In this document: piece after piece, positions 49,628 to 57,740 of the stretch | Layout of the letters: every line of letters begins with the position of its first letter | How positions within the stretch are numbered: position 1 is the stretch's first letter | Assembly (NCBI RefSeq): GCF_030718085.1 | Contig: NZ_JAVAJF010000002.1 | Location: forward strand, 186,001-250,000 | Length of the DNA stretch: 64,000 nt | Origin: Marinobacter sp. MDS2 | Lineage (GTDB): Bacteria > Pseudomonadota > Gammaproteobacteria > Pseudomonadales > Oleiphilaceae | Direction of reading: 5' to 3' | Position numbers and translations under genes: made by a program | Notes under the pieces: model-generated | Told to the model about the DNA's origin: nothing | Databases searched by the model: none | The model's input: only the letters and a program-made list of their open reading frames with translations

Positions 49628-50692
49628 ATGACACAGATTGATCAGGCCGTAGCCATTCGGGAAGGCGAAGAGCTGGATATTCAGGTAGTTGAGCAGTTCA
49701 TGAAGCAGGCCATTCCCGGTTTGGAAGGCCAGCCCACCATCAAGCAATACCCGGGTGGGGCATCGAACCTGACCTATCAAGTGGACTACGGTGACCAGTC
49801 CTACGTACTGCGTCGGCCGCCGTTTGGAAAGATCGCCAAATCTGCTCACGACATGCTGCGCGAAGCGCGGGTGATGGAAGCGTTGAAGCCGGTTTATCCC
49901 TACGTGCCGAACATTGTCGCCATCTGTGACGATCATAGCGTACTGGGTTGCGATTTTTATGTGATGGAGCGGCTGAAAGGCATCATATTGCGTCAGGATT
50001 TCCCCAGTGACCTTGAGCTCAGCGAGGCGGATACCCGCAAGCTGTGCTTGAACGTGATCGACAAACTGGTTGATCTTCACACCGTTGATGCGAAAGCCGC
50101 TGGCTTGGATACGCTCGGCAAGGGTGCCGGATACGTTCAGCGCCAGATTGGTGGATGGAGCGACCGGTTCCGCAAGGCTCGCACCGAAGACGTTGGCGAC
50201 TTCGAGGCCGTGATGAGCTGGCTGAACGACAAAATGCCCGACGACATTGCCCAAGTGGTTATCCACAATGACTACCGCTTCGACAACGTGGTGTTGAACC
50301 CCGACAACCCGTTTGAGGTGATCGGTGTATTGGACTGGGAAATGGCCACCATTGGCGACCCGTTGATGGATTTGGGTAATACGTTGGCCTATTGGATTGA
50401 GGCCGATGATGAAGGCCCGTTCCAGATGCTGCGCCGCCAGCCCACCCACCAGCCGGGCATGCTGACCCGTAAGGAAGTGGTGGAGTACTACATGGAAAAA
50501 TCCGGGTTCCGGGCCGATAACTTTGATTTCTATGAAATCTACGGCTTGTTCCGGTTGGCGGTGATTGTTCAGCAGATTTATTACCGCTTCTACAACGGCC
50601 AGACCAAAGACAAGCGTTTTGCGGCCTTCGGCCATGCCGCTAATTATCTCGAAAAGCGGTGTTTGCGCCTGATCAGCGAGAGCCGTCTGTAA
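49628..50692 (+). CDS. APH-fold phosphotransferase (ACAD11 kinase-domain-like)
   Basis: 354-residue aminoglycoside-phosphotransferase-fold kinase. The Brenner-type motif is HNDYRFDN with catalytic Asp215 and Asn220, followed by Asp236 in VLDWEMATIGDP. The glycine-rich N-lobe YPGGASNLTYQV and LRRPP are typical of the subgroup that neighbours acyl-CoA dehydrogenases and that forms the N-terminal half of mammalian ACAD10/ACAD11. I infer phosphorylation of a hydroxyacyl-CoA rather than an antibiotic. Its last base is also the first base of the next start codon. Confidence 0.88.
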   Translation: MTQIDQAVAIREGEELDIQVVEQFMKQAIPGLEGQPTIKQYPGGASNLTYQVDYGDQSYVLRRPPFGKIAKSAHDMLREARVMEALKPVYPYVPNIVAICDDHSVLGCDFYVMERLKGIILRQDFPSDLELSEADTRKLCLNVIDKLVDLHTVDAKAAGLDTLGKGAGYVQRQIGGWSDRFRKARTEDVGDFEAVMSWLNDKMPDDIAQVVIHNDYRFDNVVLNPDNPFEVIGVLDWEMATIGDPLMDLGNTLAYWIEADDEGPFQMLRRQPTHQPGMLTRKEVVEYYMEKSGFRADNFDFYEIYGLFRLAVIVQQIYYRFYNGQTKDKRFAAFGHAANYLEKRCLRLISESRL

Positions 50693-51381
50693 TGGCAACG
50701 ATTTATCTGGTGCGACACGGCCAGGCAAGTTTTGGCAAGGAAAATTACGATCAGCTTTCCAAGCGCGGTTGGGAGCAAGGTAAAGTGCTGGGTCGGTGGC
50801 TGGCGGGCAAGGTAGCGCCGGGAGCCATTTTCGGTGGCAATCTCAAGCGTCACCGGGAAACCGTAGAAGCACTGGCGACCGGTTATGGCGCAACCCTTCC
50901 AGACATGCAGGTACTCGAAGGCTTGAACGAGTTTGATCATGTCGAGGTTGTAGAGCGCCTGCGCCCGGAATGGGCTGACAAGCAGGCAATGGCGCGGGAT
51001 TTGGCGAGTTTCCCCAAGCCGGCCCGGGCGTTTCAGATGGCTTTTGAAAAGGCCGTCGAACGCTGGGTGAGCGGCGAGTTCGATAACGAGTACGCCGAAA
51101 CCTGGCAAAACTTTAAGCAGCGGGTAAACCAAGCGCTGGATCAGCTGATCGAGGTAGCCGATGGCGCGGATGTGGTGGTTTCCACCTCGGGTGGGCCGAT
51201 TGCCGTGATCGCTCAAAATTTGCTGGAGCTGTCCGACCGAAAAACGCTGGAAGTAAACAGCGTGATTGCCAACACCAGCGTATCCCGAATTCTGTATTCC
51301 GGTGCCCGGCGCAGCCTGGCCGTATTTAACAACTATAGCCACCTCGAAGCGGAAAACCCCGCTTTGGTGACCTTCCGATAA
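50692..51381 (+). CDS. Histidine-phosphatase-fold protein with altered second catalytic residue
   Basis: 229-residue member of the phosphoglycerate-mutase-like superfamily. The phospho-accepting His9 is present in LVRHGQAS, and an Arg follows in LKRHRET. The second conserved His, normally directly before GG, is Ser166 (VVSTSGGPI). The substitution is clear and probably marks a subfamily. The gene overlaps the kinase gene by one base; a matching phosphatase or repair activity for its phosphorylated product is possible. Confidence 0.85.
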   Translation: MATIYLVRHGQASFGKENYDQLSKRGWEQGKVLGRWLAGKVAPGAIFGGNLKRHRETVEALATGYGATLPDMQVLEGLNEFDHVEVVERLRPEWADKQAMARDLASFPKPARAFQMAFEKAVERWVSGEFDNEYAETWQNFKQRVNQALDQLIEVADGADVVVSTSGGPIAVIAQNLLELSDRKTLEVNSVIANTSVSRILYSGARRSLAVFNNYSHLEAENPALVTFR

Positions 51382-51396
51382 GAGTGAGGAACAACT

Positions 51397-52167
51397 ATGA
51401 GCAACGCGAACCTGTTTGATCTGACTGGCAAAGTCGCTTTAGTAACCGGCGCCAGCCGTGGCATCGGCGAAAGTATTGCCCGTACTTTGGCCACCTACGG
51501 TGCCCACGTGATTGTCAGCAGCCGTAAAATTGATGATTGTGAAACCGTTGCCAGCAGCATTCGCGAAGCGGGTGGCAGTGCCGAAGCCGTTGCTTGCCAC
51601 ATTGGTGAGATGGACCAGATCGAAACCACGTGGGAACACATCGCCAAGGCCCACGGTAAACTGGATATTCTGGTGAATAACGCGGCGGCCAACCCGTACT
51701 TTGGCCCGGTCGAAGACACCGATCTAGGTGCTTTCCAGAAAACGGTGGACGTGAACATTCGTGGTTATTTCTTCATGTGCGCCCGCGGTGCGCAGCTGAT
51801 GAAGAAAAATGGCGGTGGCTCTATCGTTAACGTAGCGTCTGTGAACGGTGTGAATCCGGGGCATTTTCAGGGCATTTACTCCGTCACCAAGGCTGCCGTG
51901 ATCTCGATGACCAAATCGTTCGCCATGGAGTTGGGGCAGCAGAATGTGCGGGTTAACGCCTTATTGCCCGGCTTGACGGACACCAAATTCGCCAGTGCCT
52001 TGACCACCAACGAAGCCATCAAGAAGCAAGCCATGGCCCACATCCCCATGAAGCGCGTGGCCGATCCTGACGAAATGGCGGGTACCGTTCTGTATCTGGT
52101 ATCGAATGCGTCCAGCTACACCACAGGTGCGTGCATCAATGCGGACGGCGGTTATCTGACCGTCTAA
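51397..52167 (+). CDS. Short-chain dehydrogenase/reductase (operon SDR 2)
   Basis: 256-residue classical SDR. TGASRGIGESIA at the N-terminus, NNAAANPYFGP, catalytic YSVTKAAV and a C-terminal GACINADGGYLTV, the usual end of FabG-like reductases. Different subfamily from SDR 1. Last gene of the operon, followed 16 bases later by a perfect terminator hairpin. Might handle 3- or 4-hydroxyacyl-CoA oxidation. Confidence 0.9.
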   Translation: MSNANLFDLTGKVALVTGASRGIGESIARTLATYGAHVIVSSRKIDDCETVASSIREAGGSAEAVACHIGEMDQIETTWEHIAKAHGKLDILVNNAAANPYFGPVEDTDLGAFQKTVDVNIRGYFFMCARGAQLMKKNGGGSIVNVASVNGVNPGHFQGIYSVTKAAVISMTKSFAMELGQQNVRVNALLPGLTDTKFASALTTNEAIKKQAMAHIPMKRVADPDEMAGTVLYLVSNASSYTTGACINADGGYLTV

Positions 52168-52183
52168 GTGGGGTGTTGTAGTG

Positions 52184-52221
52184 AAAAGGCCGGAAGGGTG
52201 ATCACCCTTCCGGCCTTTTTC
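52184..52221. terminator. Perfect bidirectional terminator ending the acyl-CoA operon
   Basis: An 18-bp perfect palindrome half (36 bases, 52184-52219, centred on TGATCA) with four A before and five T after. One of the strongest intrinsic terminators in the window. Confidence 0.95.
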
Positions 52222-52410
52222 GTTTTAGATAAACGACTGGAGTACCCTGAAATCACTATTATTTAAAATGTAAAATAATGTAAGTCCGTTCTCTTGCCCT
52301 CGCCGTAATTAGCTTTAACGCATGACTCATGGATTGAATCAGTGTCGGTTTGCGATTGCTTTAAGTCTTAAGCCTTAAGCTCCTTCCTATTGATGCGAGG
52401 AAAACTGATC

Positions 52411-53820
52411 ATGAGAAATATCGCCGTCCTACCCGTTATTCTAGCGGGATTATTGATGCTTGCTGGCTGCTCGGATGGGTCTTCGGGTAGCTCCGAACGA
52501 ACGAGCGTACCTCTTACGGATATCCGGGTGCTGCATGCGGTATCCGATGCGCCTTCTGTAAGCGTAAACTTCAATGGTGAAACTCTGGTCATGGATGCCA
52601 GTTTCAAACAAGCGGCAGCAATTACTCCGGAGAGTGGGGATTATTCGGTGGAAGTGAATGCCCAGCTCCCGGACGACGATGAATCGACGGTCAGTTCCGT
52701 TGGGAACACCCGGTTCGATGCTGGAGCCCGTTATGACGTCATTGCGACGGGGTTGGTTTCAGAGAGCATTTCACCTTTGATTCTCACCGATAGTGGCGAG
52801 CGTGAAAGTGAAAATTCCGCGCGTCTTCGGGTGGTGCATCTTTCACCGGCTGCCGAGGACGCTGCCACGGAAGTATCGGTCTACCTCACCGCGGATGGCG
52901 CGGCGCTGCCATCTGAGCCGGATTTCAGTCTCGCTTTGAGAGAAACGGTCGGCCCTTTGGAACTTGCGGCAGGGACCTATCAGATTCGTGTAACCCCGAA
53001 GGACAGCACTAATGTTGTTTATGACAGCGGCCCCATCGATTTGCCTGCGGCCTCCGATTTGCTGATCGCCGCGATCGACAACACTGTTAAAGGGGATTCC
53101 CCTATCAGTCTGTTAGTCGTCGATGGTAGTGAATCGTCGGAAATACTAGACAAGGATTCCGGTGCGGGATTTCGTGCTGTGCATAATTCTTCGGCGCCTA
53201 CGCCCAACGTGGATATTTATCTGAATGTCGATCCGAACGCCAGTCCTGCGGTGGGTGGGGTGTCCTATACCCAAACGGTGCCGGGTGCCGCAACCACCGG
53301 GAATTACGTCGAAGTGGCGGTTGGCGATACCCGGATCGCAGTGACGCCTGAGCTGGCCATCTCGCCCATTGCCATTGATGCGACACTGACGTTGGCTAAC
53401 GGTGACCTTAGAACGGTGATCGCGGCGGGTGAGCTGGCGAGCGGTCTGGATGTGCTGGTATTTGCCGACGATAATCGCCGAATAGCGACCGAAGCGAAGC
53501 TCAGAATCCTGCACGGTGCAGTCGAGGCCCAGGTTGTTGACGTATTTCTGGTGCCGGCAGCCAGTGCGGGCAGCAATCAGGGCGATGCAGAACCTGTGCT
53601 GAACGATTTCGAGTACGGTGAGTCATCAGGCTATCTGAGTGTCTCGGAAGGGGATTATGTGGTGTTTATCACCTCCGCCGATGGGGCGTCAGTGTTGTTC
53701 AAGTCTGGCACCATTCGTCTGTTGGCAAATGGGGTGTATACGGCGGTTGCCCGACTAGCGACATTGGCAGAAACGGGCGTTGCGGGACTGACCTTGCTGG
53801 ATGACTTTGTGACGCCGTAA
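52411..53820 (+). CDS. DUF4397 repeat lipoprotein
   Basis: 469-residue surface lipoprotein: lipobox LAGC with Cys20. The mature chain looks like four related modules, each opening with a variant of LR(V/I)(L/V)H near residues 38, 140, 255 and 370 (IRVLHAVSDA, LRVVHLSPAA, FRAVHNSSAP, LRILHGAVEA). These are DUF4397 domains, beta-rich modules of unknown function found in exported proteins. ATG 52411 has AGGAAAA upstream. The 190-bp gap before it is AT-rich and presumably carries the promoter. Confidence 0.88.
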   Translation: MRNIAVLPVILAGLLMLAGCSDGSSGSSERTSVPLTDIRVLHAVSDAPSVSVNFNGETLVMDASFKQAAAITPESGDYSVEVNAQLPDDDESTVSSVGNTRFDAGARYDVIATGLVSESISPLILTDSGERESENSARLRVVHLSPAAEDAATEVSVYLTADGAALPSEPDFSLALRETVGPLELAAGTYQIRVTPKDSTNVVYDSGPIDLPAASDLLIAAIDNTVKGDSPISLLVVDGSESSEILDKDSGAGFRAVHNSSAPTPNVDIYLNVDPNASPAVGGVSYTQTVPGAATTGNYVEVAVGDTRIAVTPELAISPIAIDATLTLANGDLRTVIAAGELASGLDVLVFADDNRRIATEAKLRILHGAVEAQVVDVFLVPAASAGSNQGDAEPVLNDFEYGESSGYLSVSEGDYVVFITSADGASVLFKSGTIRLLANGVYTAVARLATLAETGVAGLTLLDDFVTP

Positions 53821-53841
53821 TCACTTGGCGTCGGTGGCCTG

Positions 53842-53866
53842 AGCCGCCCCGGTCAGCGGGGCGGCT
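53842..53866. terminator. GC-rich hairpin between convergent genes
   Basis: Perfect 9-bp stem (AGCCGCCCC 53842-53850 with 53858-53866) and seven-base loop between the stops at 53820 and 53893. No U-run follows on either strand, so it may be a weak or factor-assisted terminator. Confidence 0.5.
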
Positions 53867-53892
53867 TACGTTATGAGTCGCAGACTGGAGAG

Positions 53893-55461
53893 TTACTGAA
53901 TAGAGGACGACTGGCTGGTAACCGGCGATTGGGACAGCGACGTGCCTACAGGCGGCCGGTAATGCAATGAATGCAGAACTCGATCAAGTACCGCCCCACC
54001 ATTCCAGGCCGGATCATTGTTCACCATGCCGACCACGGCCCACGTGGTATTGTTATTGTCTCTGGCAAAACCGGCAATTGAGCGAACATCCTGCAGGTAA
54101 CCGGTTTTGATGCGACCTTCGCCTCTTAGCCCCGTGTTCCTCAGTCTGCGTGCCATCGTGCCGTCCATCGCGATGATCGGCATAGAAGTCATCAGATCCG
54201 ATGCGTAACGACTGTTCCATGCGTGCAGCAGAATCTGCGCGCCTTGCCGTGCAGAAATACGGCCATGGCGGGTAAGACCGGCACCGTTGTCGATCACCAT
54301 GCCATTGGTGTTGATGCCTTTTTCTTCAAGCCATTCGTAGATGGCGCGAATGCCCGCTACGCGATCGTCCAGCTCATCTTCTTTCCGTAGCTCAGCACCG
54401 ATGGTAAGCAGCATTTGTCGAGCCATTACGTTGCTGCTCCATTTATTGATATCCCGCACCATGGTGACCAAATCGGGTGACGTGGTCCGCATCACCAGGT
54501 GGGCGTTTTCAGGTGTCTCTTCAAACCGGTTGCCACCATGAACCACAACACCCAGTTCGGAGAACAAGGTGCGGATCGTGGAAGCGGAGTAACGATCCTG
54601 AGGGAGCAGCGACATATAACTCGTGGCCCGGCACCCTTGTGGCAATTCACCGGTTACCTTTACCGTTACTTTCTGGTCGCCGTGAAATACCGGTTGCCAC
54701 TTAAAGTTTCGTCGGGAAGGGCAAGGGCCCTCAGCTACTGCGGTTATCCGGTTATCAATCGTGACTTCGGGTAAGTTCGGCGTTGCCCAGGCCTGGGTGC
54801 CGCGTTCGTCTGCTCTCACCTGAAGATGCACCAGGTTGAAGTTGGTTAGATAGCCGGAGGGTTCCACCAGAAATGGCGCGTGTGGATTGTTACCGTTGTC
54901 ATGAAAGACCGGAAGCCCGCCATCGATCTGGAAATAGCTGTCATCCAGAACAAGGTCGCCTGTGATCTGACGAATGCCCATGTCTTTGAGTTCGCGCAGT
55001 GTGCTCCACAGGCGCTCAAGGTTCAGTTTCGGGTCTCCACCAAAACGAACGTACAGGTCGCCTTCCAGGGTGTCACCAACCATGTTGCCATCGGTAAGAA
55101 AATCAGTATTCCAGTGATGAGTAGGCCCTAAGAGTTCCAGTGCTGCATAGGTAGTCACCAGCTTCATGATAGAGCCTGGGCTCATGAGTTGGTCAGCGTT
55201 TACATACTGCTCGATGCCCGGGCCGTTTAGCGGGATGGCGGCGACACTTAGCGAGTCTTCGTTGTTCAGGGATTTCTCGGCATAGGCTCGGATTTCCGAG
55301 GCCCAGAGCCGGGTGTTGGCGTAGGTATCTGTGGTGCTGCTACCTTGTGCCAGAGCCGGACCGGCCAACGTGCCGAGCACGGTCAGCGCTGCCAACAGGT
55401 TTTTGGGGGAGGATAGTGTCCTCTGCAGGCGAGTCTTAGCCTGTGAATGCCGCCGCTGCAT
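53893..55461 (-). CDS. dacB: D-alanyl-D-alanine carboxypeptidase/endopeptidase (PBP4 type)
   Basis: 522-residue periplasmic penicillin-binding protein, class C. A signal peptide (hydrophobic core about 21-37, cleavage after ALA) precedes the catalytic domain with Ser97-x-x-Lys100 (SIMK), SSN (SSNVMARQ) and KTG (RIKTGY). The insert between the first two motifs is long, as in PBP4. It trims or opens peptidoglycan cross-links. Divergent from the tandem thioredoxin-fold gene. Confidence 0.95.
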   Translation of the reverse strand: MQRRHSQAKTRLQRTLSSPKNLLAALTVLGTLAGPALAQGSSTTDTYANTRLWASEIRAYAEKSLNNEDSLSVAAIPLNGPGIEQYVNADQLMSPGSIMKLVTTYAALELLGPTHHWNTDFLTDGNMVGDTLEGDLYVRFGGDPKLNLERLWSTLRELKDMGIRQITGDLVLDDSYFQIDGGLPVFHDNGNNPHAPFLVEPSGYLTNFNLVHLQVRADERGTQAWATPNLPEVTIDNRITAVAEGPCPSRRNFKWQPVFHGDQKVTVKVTGELPQGCRATSYMSLLPQDRYSASTIRTLFSELGVVVHGGNRFEETPENAHLVMRTTSPDLVTMVRDINKWSSNVMARQMLLTIGAELRKEDELDDRVAGIRAIYEWLEEKGINTNGMVIDNGAGLTRHGRISARQGAQILLHAWNSRYASDLMTSMPIIAMDGTMARRLRNTGLRGEGRIKTGYLQDVRSIAGFARDNNNTTWAVVGMVNNDPAWNGGAVLDRVLHSLHYRPPVGTSLSQSPVTSQSSSIQ

Positions 55462-55511
55462 ACCTTGAACTCGTGAGTAGTGTTTTTTCTAACCATAGCT
55501 TATTCCATCTA

Positions 55512-55558
55512 TTTCTACTATGTAGAAACATTACACGTGACGTTAAAAAATGACGTTA
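55512..55558. promoter_or_regulatory. Operator-like dyad and direct repeat between dacB and GST-like gene
   Basis: TTTCTAC-TAT-GTAGAAA (55512-55528) is a perfect 7-3-7 dyad. Ten bases on, TGACGTTA is repeated at 55538-55545 and 55551-55558, 13 bases apart. These lie in the 250-bp divergent region, nearer dacB. They look like protein-binding sites; the regulator is unknown. Confidence 0.5.
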
Positions 55559-55624
55559 TGTGTATTGTTTCTGAAGGTTTTTGTTGGGCGCTCCGGCAAG
55601 TTTTTGTGAATCAGTGAGTTACGG

Positions 55625-55659
55625 GGAACCAACGGATGGCCTCTGGGGCCAATGGTTCC
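55625..55659 (+). repeat. Hairpin in the leader region of the GST-like gene
   Basis: Outer stem GGAACCA/TGGTTCC (55625-55631, 55653-55659) and inner stem TGGCC/GGCCA (55637-55641, 55647-55651) with a TCTGG loop. No U-run follows. It lies 53 bases before the ATG at 55712. Confidence 0.45.
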
Positions 55660-55711
55660 GGAGTCAATTGTGTGAGAATGGCTGAAATCTTCTTGTTTAA
55701 GGTCATTTACC

Positions 55712-56482
55712 ATGCTTCGATCCATCAAACATTCCATTAACGTGCTGGAGTCTGTTGCAACGTCGTCCTTCGCTGGCTGGCGGGGATGCCTGGTTGTGAA
55801 GCCGGCTGTTCAGCCGGAAAAGCCGTTGGTTTTATACGATATTGAAGCCTGCCCATACTGCCGAAAGGTGCGTGAAGTGTTCACCGCGCTCCATCTGGAT
55901 GTGGATATACGGCCATGCCCGAAAGGTGGCCAGATATTTCGGGGTGAGGCCGAGACGCTGGGCGGAAAGCAGCAGTTCCCGTTGTTGGTGGATCCGAATA
56001 CAGAGCAGGTTATGTACGAATCTGCACAGATCGTCGAGTACCTGTTCCGTCAATACGGTGGCCGGCCGGTGCCGGGGTATTACGAGGAGAAAGCGGGGCA
56101 ATTTATATGGGGGGCGGCAGGGTCTGCGAGCAGCGAGCTTAGAGGCATGCGAGTAGAGCGTGCCAAGCGGCCGGAGCAGAGTTTGCACCTGTGGAGCTTC
56201 GAAGGTAGCCCGTTCTCGCGTCTGGTTCGAGAAAAACTCTGCGAATTCGAGCTTCCATATACCCTGCACAATTTAGGTAAAGAGCACTGGACCGAGGCCG
56301 GTCCCGCATTTCAGCGGATCAAGCCGGGCCCGTACAAGCCTGCTCCGGGCGGTAAACGGGATGCATTCTTCCAACAACACGGTCGGGTTCAGGTGCCGTA
56401 TCTGGAAGACCCGAACACCGGTGTGAAGTTATTTGAGTCCAAGCAGATTCTGGATTACCTGGATAACGAATACGCATTGTAA
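55712..56482 (+). CDS. Tandem glutaredoxin/GST N-terminal-domain protein
   Basis: 256-residue protein with two thioredoxin-like folds. The first (about 38-118) has a redox-type CPYC (Cys47, Cys50); the second (about 160-250) has SPFS at the same place and no cysteine pair, so only the first half can do thiol exchange. Both halves end with the cis-Pro style VPYLEDPNTG or FPLLVDPNT. Related to GST_N_3 proteins of unknown substrate. A disulfide or glutathione-linked role is likely. Confidence 0.85.
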   Translation: MLRSIKHSINVLESVATSSFAGWRGCLVVKPAVQPEKPLVLYDIEACPYCRKVREVFTALHLDVDIRPCPKGGQIFRGEAETLGGKQQFPLLVDPNTEQVMYESAQIVEYLFRQYGGRPVPGYYEEKAGQFIWGAAGSASSELRGMRVERAKRPEQSLHLWSFEGSPFSRLVREKLCEFELPYTLHNLGKEHWTEAGPAFQRIKPGPYKPAPGGKRDAFFQQHGRVQVPYLEDPNTGVKLFESKQILDYLDNEYAL

Positions 56483-56572
56483 GCGCATAGATTAATCTGG
56501 CGTCGGGCTAGTAATTCAGCCCTGAGCCGGTATGATCTGCGCCGGTTATTTCAGATGGTGCGGGAGAAGGTG

Positions 56573-56986
56573 ATGTATACAGGTCGGTGCTTGTGTGGCG
56601 ATGTTCGGTTCGAATATGAAGGTGCCCTTGGCCCGATTTCTCTGTGCCATTGCAGACAATGCCGCCGGGCTCATGGCAGCGCCTTCTCGGCCAGTGCGCC
56701 GGTTCAGAAAGTGCGTTTTCGTTATGTGACGGGCGAAGAGCTGGTGACCGAGTACGAGTCCCGTCCGGGCAAATATCGCGCTTTCTGCAGCCGTTGCGGC
56801 AGCCACCTGTACAGCCGGCTGGATGCTATTTCAGGCATTCTTCGCCTGCGCATCGGTGTGATCAATGAGCCTATTTCGACCAAGCCGGCTCGGCATATCT
56901 ATGTTGGGTCGAAAGCGGAGTGGTTTGATATTACTGACGCGCTTCCGCAGTTCGACAAAACAGAACGCACCAACGACCCATTCTGA
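56573..56986 (+). CDS. GFA/CENP-V family zinc protein
   Basis: 137-residue member of the glutathione-dependent formaldehyde-activating (GFA) family. Zinc ligands: Cys6 and Cys8 (CLCG), Cys25, Cys27 and Cys30 (CHCRQC) and a later CSRCG. ATG 56573 has GGAG six bases upstream; an ATG at 56555 is less likely. True formaldehyde activity is not shown by family membership alone. Confidence 0.88.
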   Translation: MYTGRCLCGDVRFEYEGALGPISLCHCRQCRRAHGSAFSASAPVQKVRFRYVTGEELVTEYESRPGKYRAFCSRCGSHLYSRLDAISGILRLRIGVINEPISTKPARHIYVGSKAEWFDITDALPQFDKTERTNDPF

Positions 56987-57006
56987 GACTGCTTTTCTGG
57001 AGGCGA

Positions 57007-57047
57007 TTGACTTGCTCTCACAAATGATATTGATTATCATTTGTGAG
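57007..57047 (+). promoter_or_regulatory. Fur-box-like palindrome overlapping a promoter
   Basis: Perfect 13-bp arms (57017-57029 and 57035-57047) around a five-base centre. The core TGATATTGATTATCA (57025-57039) differs from the Fur 7-1-7 consensus TGATAATnATTATCA at one position. TTGACT at 57007-57012 is a good -35, and the -10 region 17 bases on falls inside the palindrome. Iron-loaded Fur could thus block transcription of the small gene at 57076. Confidence 0.75.
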
Positions 57048-57075
57048 TTGGCTTGAGCATTGTCGAGGAGGCAGT

Positions 57076-57165
57076 ATGCAGCAGGAAGCATTAGAAGGGA
57101 TTAAACTGGCTGCCTGTGCCGTAGCATTGGCCGTGTTCGCCGCAGCGCTAATGGCGCTCATCTGA
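57076..57165 (+). CDS. 29-residue membrane microprotein, probably iron-regulated
   Basis: A short frame below most gene-finder limits. It encodes a charged beginning (MQQEALEGIK) and a single hydrophobic helix (about residues 11-29) rich in Ala, Val and Leu. The ribosome-binding site GAGGAGG lies five to six bases before the ATG, one of the best in the window. The Fur-box-like promoter is 29 bases upstream. Its stop abuts the convergent DUF188 gene. I recognise no family; an iron-stress membrane peptide is an inference. Confidence 0.65.
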   Translation: MQQEALEGIKLAACAVALAVFAAALMALI

Positions 57166-57621
57166 TCAGTTTTTTCGAGTATTCTTCTGCAGCCATCGAT
57201 CCAGCTGATTGGCAAACTCTTTGCGGTCAGCCTGGCCGAATGGTGCCGGCCCACCAGTGACCTGTCCCGCATTCCGCATTTCTTCCATAAAGTTCCGCAT
57301 CGCCAAGCGCTGGCGAATATTTTCTTTCGTAAAGGCCTGTCCCCGTGGGTTAAACACGGTTGCCCCTTTTTCGATGGCTTCCGCCGCCAGTGGGATATCC
57401 TGGGTGATGACCAGATCGCCTTTTGTCATCTGATCCATAATCTCGTTATCGGCAACGTCGAAACCCTGAGGCACCTGACGGCGGCTGATAAACGGGCTTG
57501 GTGGCAGCGTAATCACATGGTTCGCAATGAACGTGGTCTGAACCTTCCAGCGGATGGCTGCGCGGCAGATGATTTCCCTGATAGGGACGGGGCAGGCGTC
57601 GGCGTCAACCCAGATCGGCAT
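57166..57621 (-). CDS. DUF188 protein (YaiI/YqxD family)
   Basis: 151-residue protein of the conserved YaiI/YqxD family, a PIN-like nuclease fold by family knowledge. N-terminal WVDADACPVPIREII and the central GDLVITQDIPLAAEAIEKGA are the family hallmarks with clustered Asp residues. Function unproven. It ends exactly where the convergent microprotein gene ends. Confidence 0.93.
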   Translation of the reverse strand: MPIWVDADACPVPIREIICRAAIRWKVQTTFIANHVITLPPSPFISRRQVPQGFDVADNEIMDQMTKGDLVITQDIPLAAEAIEKGATVFNPRGQAFTKENIRQRLAMRNFMEEMRNAGQVTGGPAPFGQADRKEFANQLDRWLQKNTRKN

Positions 57622-57700
57622 GTCGGTTTCCTTGCGTTCGTTGGCTTACGGGGCAGTTTACCTGTTATGGCTTCGTCTGTGAGAACAACTTTTCGAGTGG

Positions 57701-57709
57701 TGTTATAAT
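57701..57709 (+). promoter_or_regulatory. Extended -10 promoter for the YjdM-like gene
   Basis: TGTTATAAT, an extended -10 with a perfect TATAAT (57704-57709), 32 bases before the ATG at 57741. Confidence 0.6.
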
Positions 57710-57740
57710 CCTGATCTCATTTAATTAACAGGAAATGCTA

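Noticed and set aside
49628..50692. Aminoglycoside resistance gene
   Set aside because: The APH fold is present, but the context (acyl-CoA dehydrogenase, SDRs) and N-lobe pattern fit the ACAD-associated kinase group, not antibiotic phosphotransferases.
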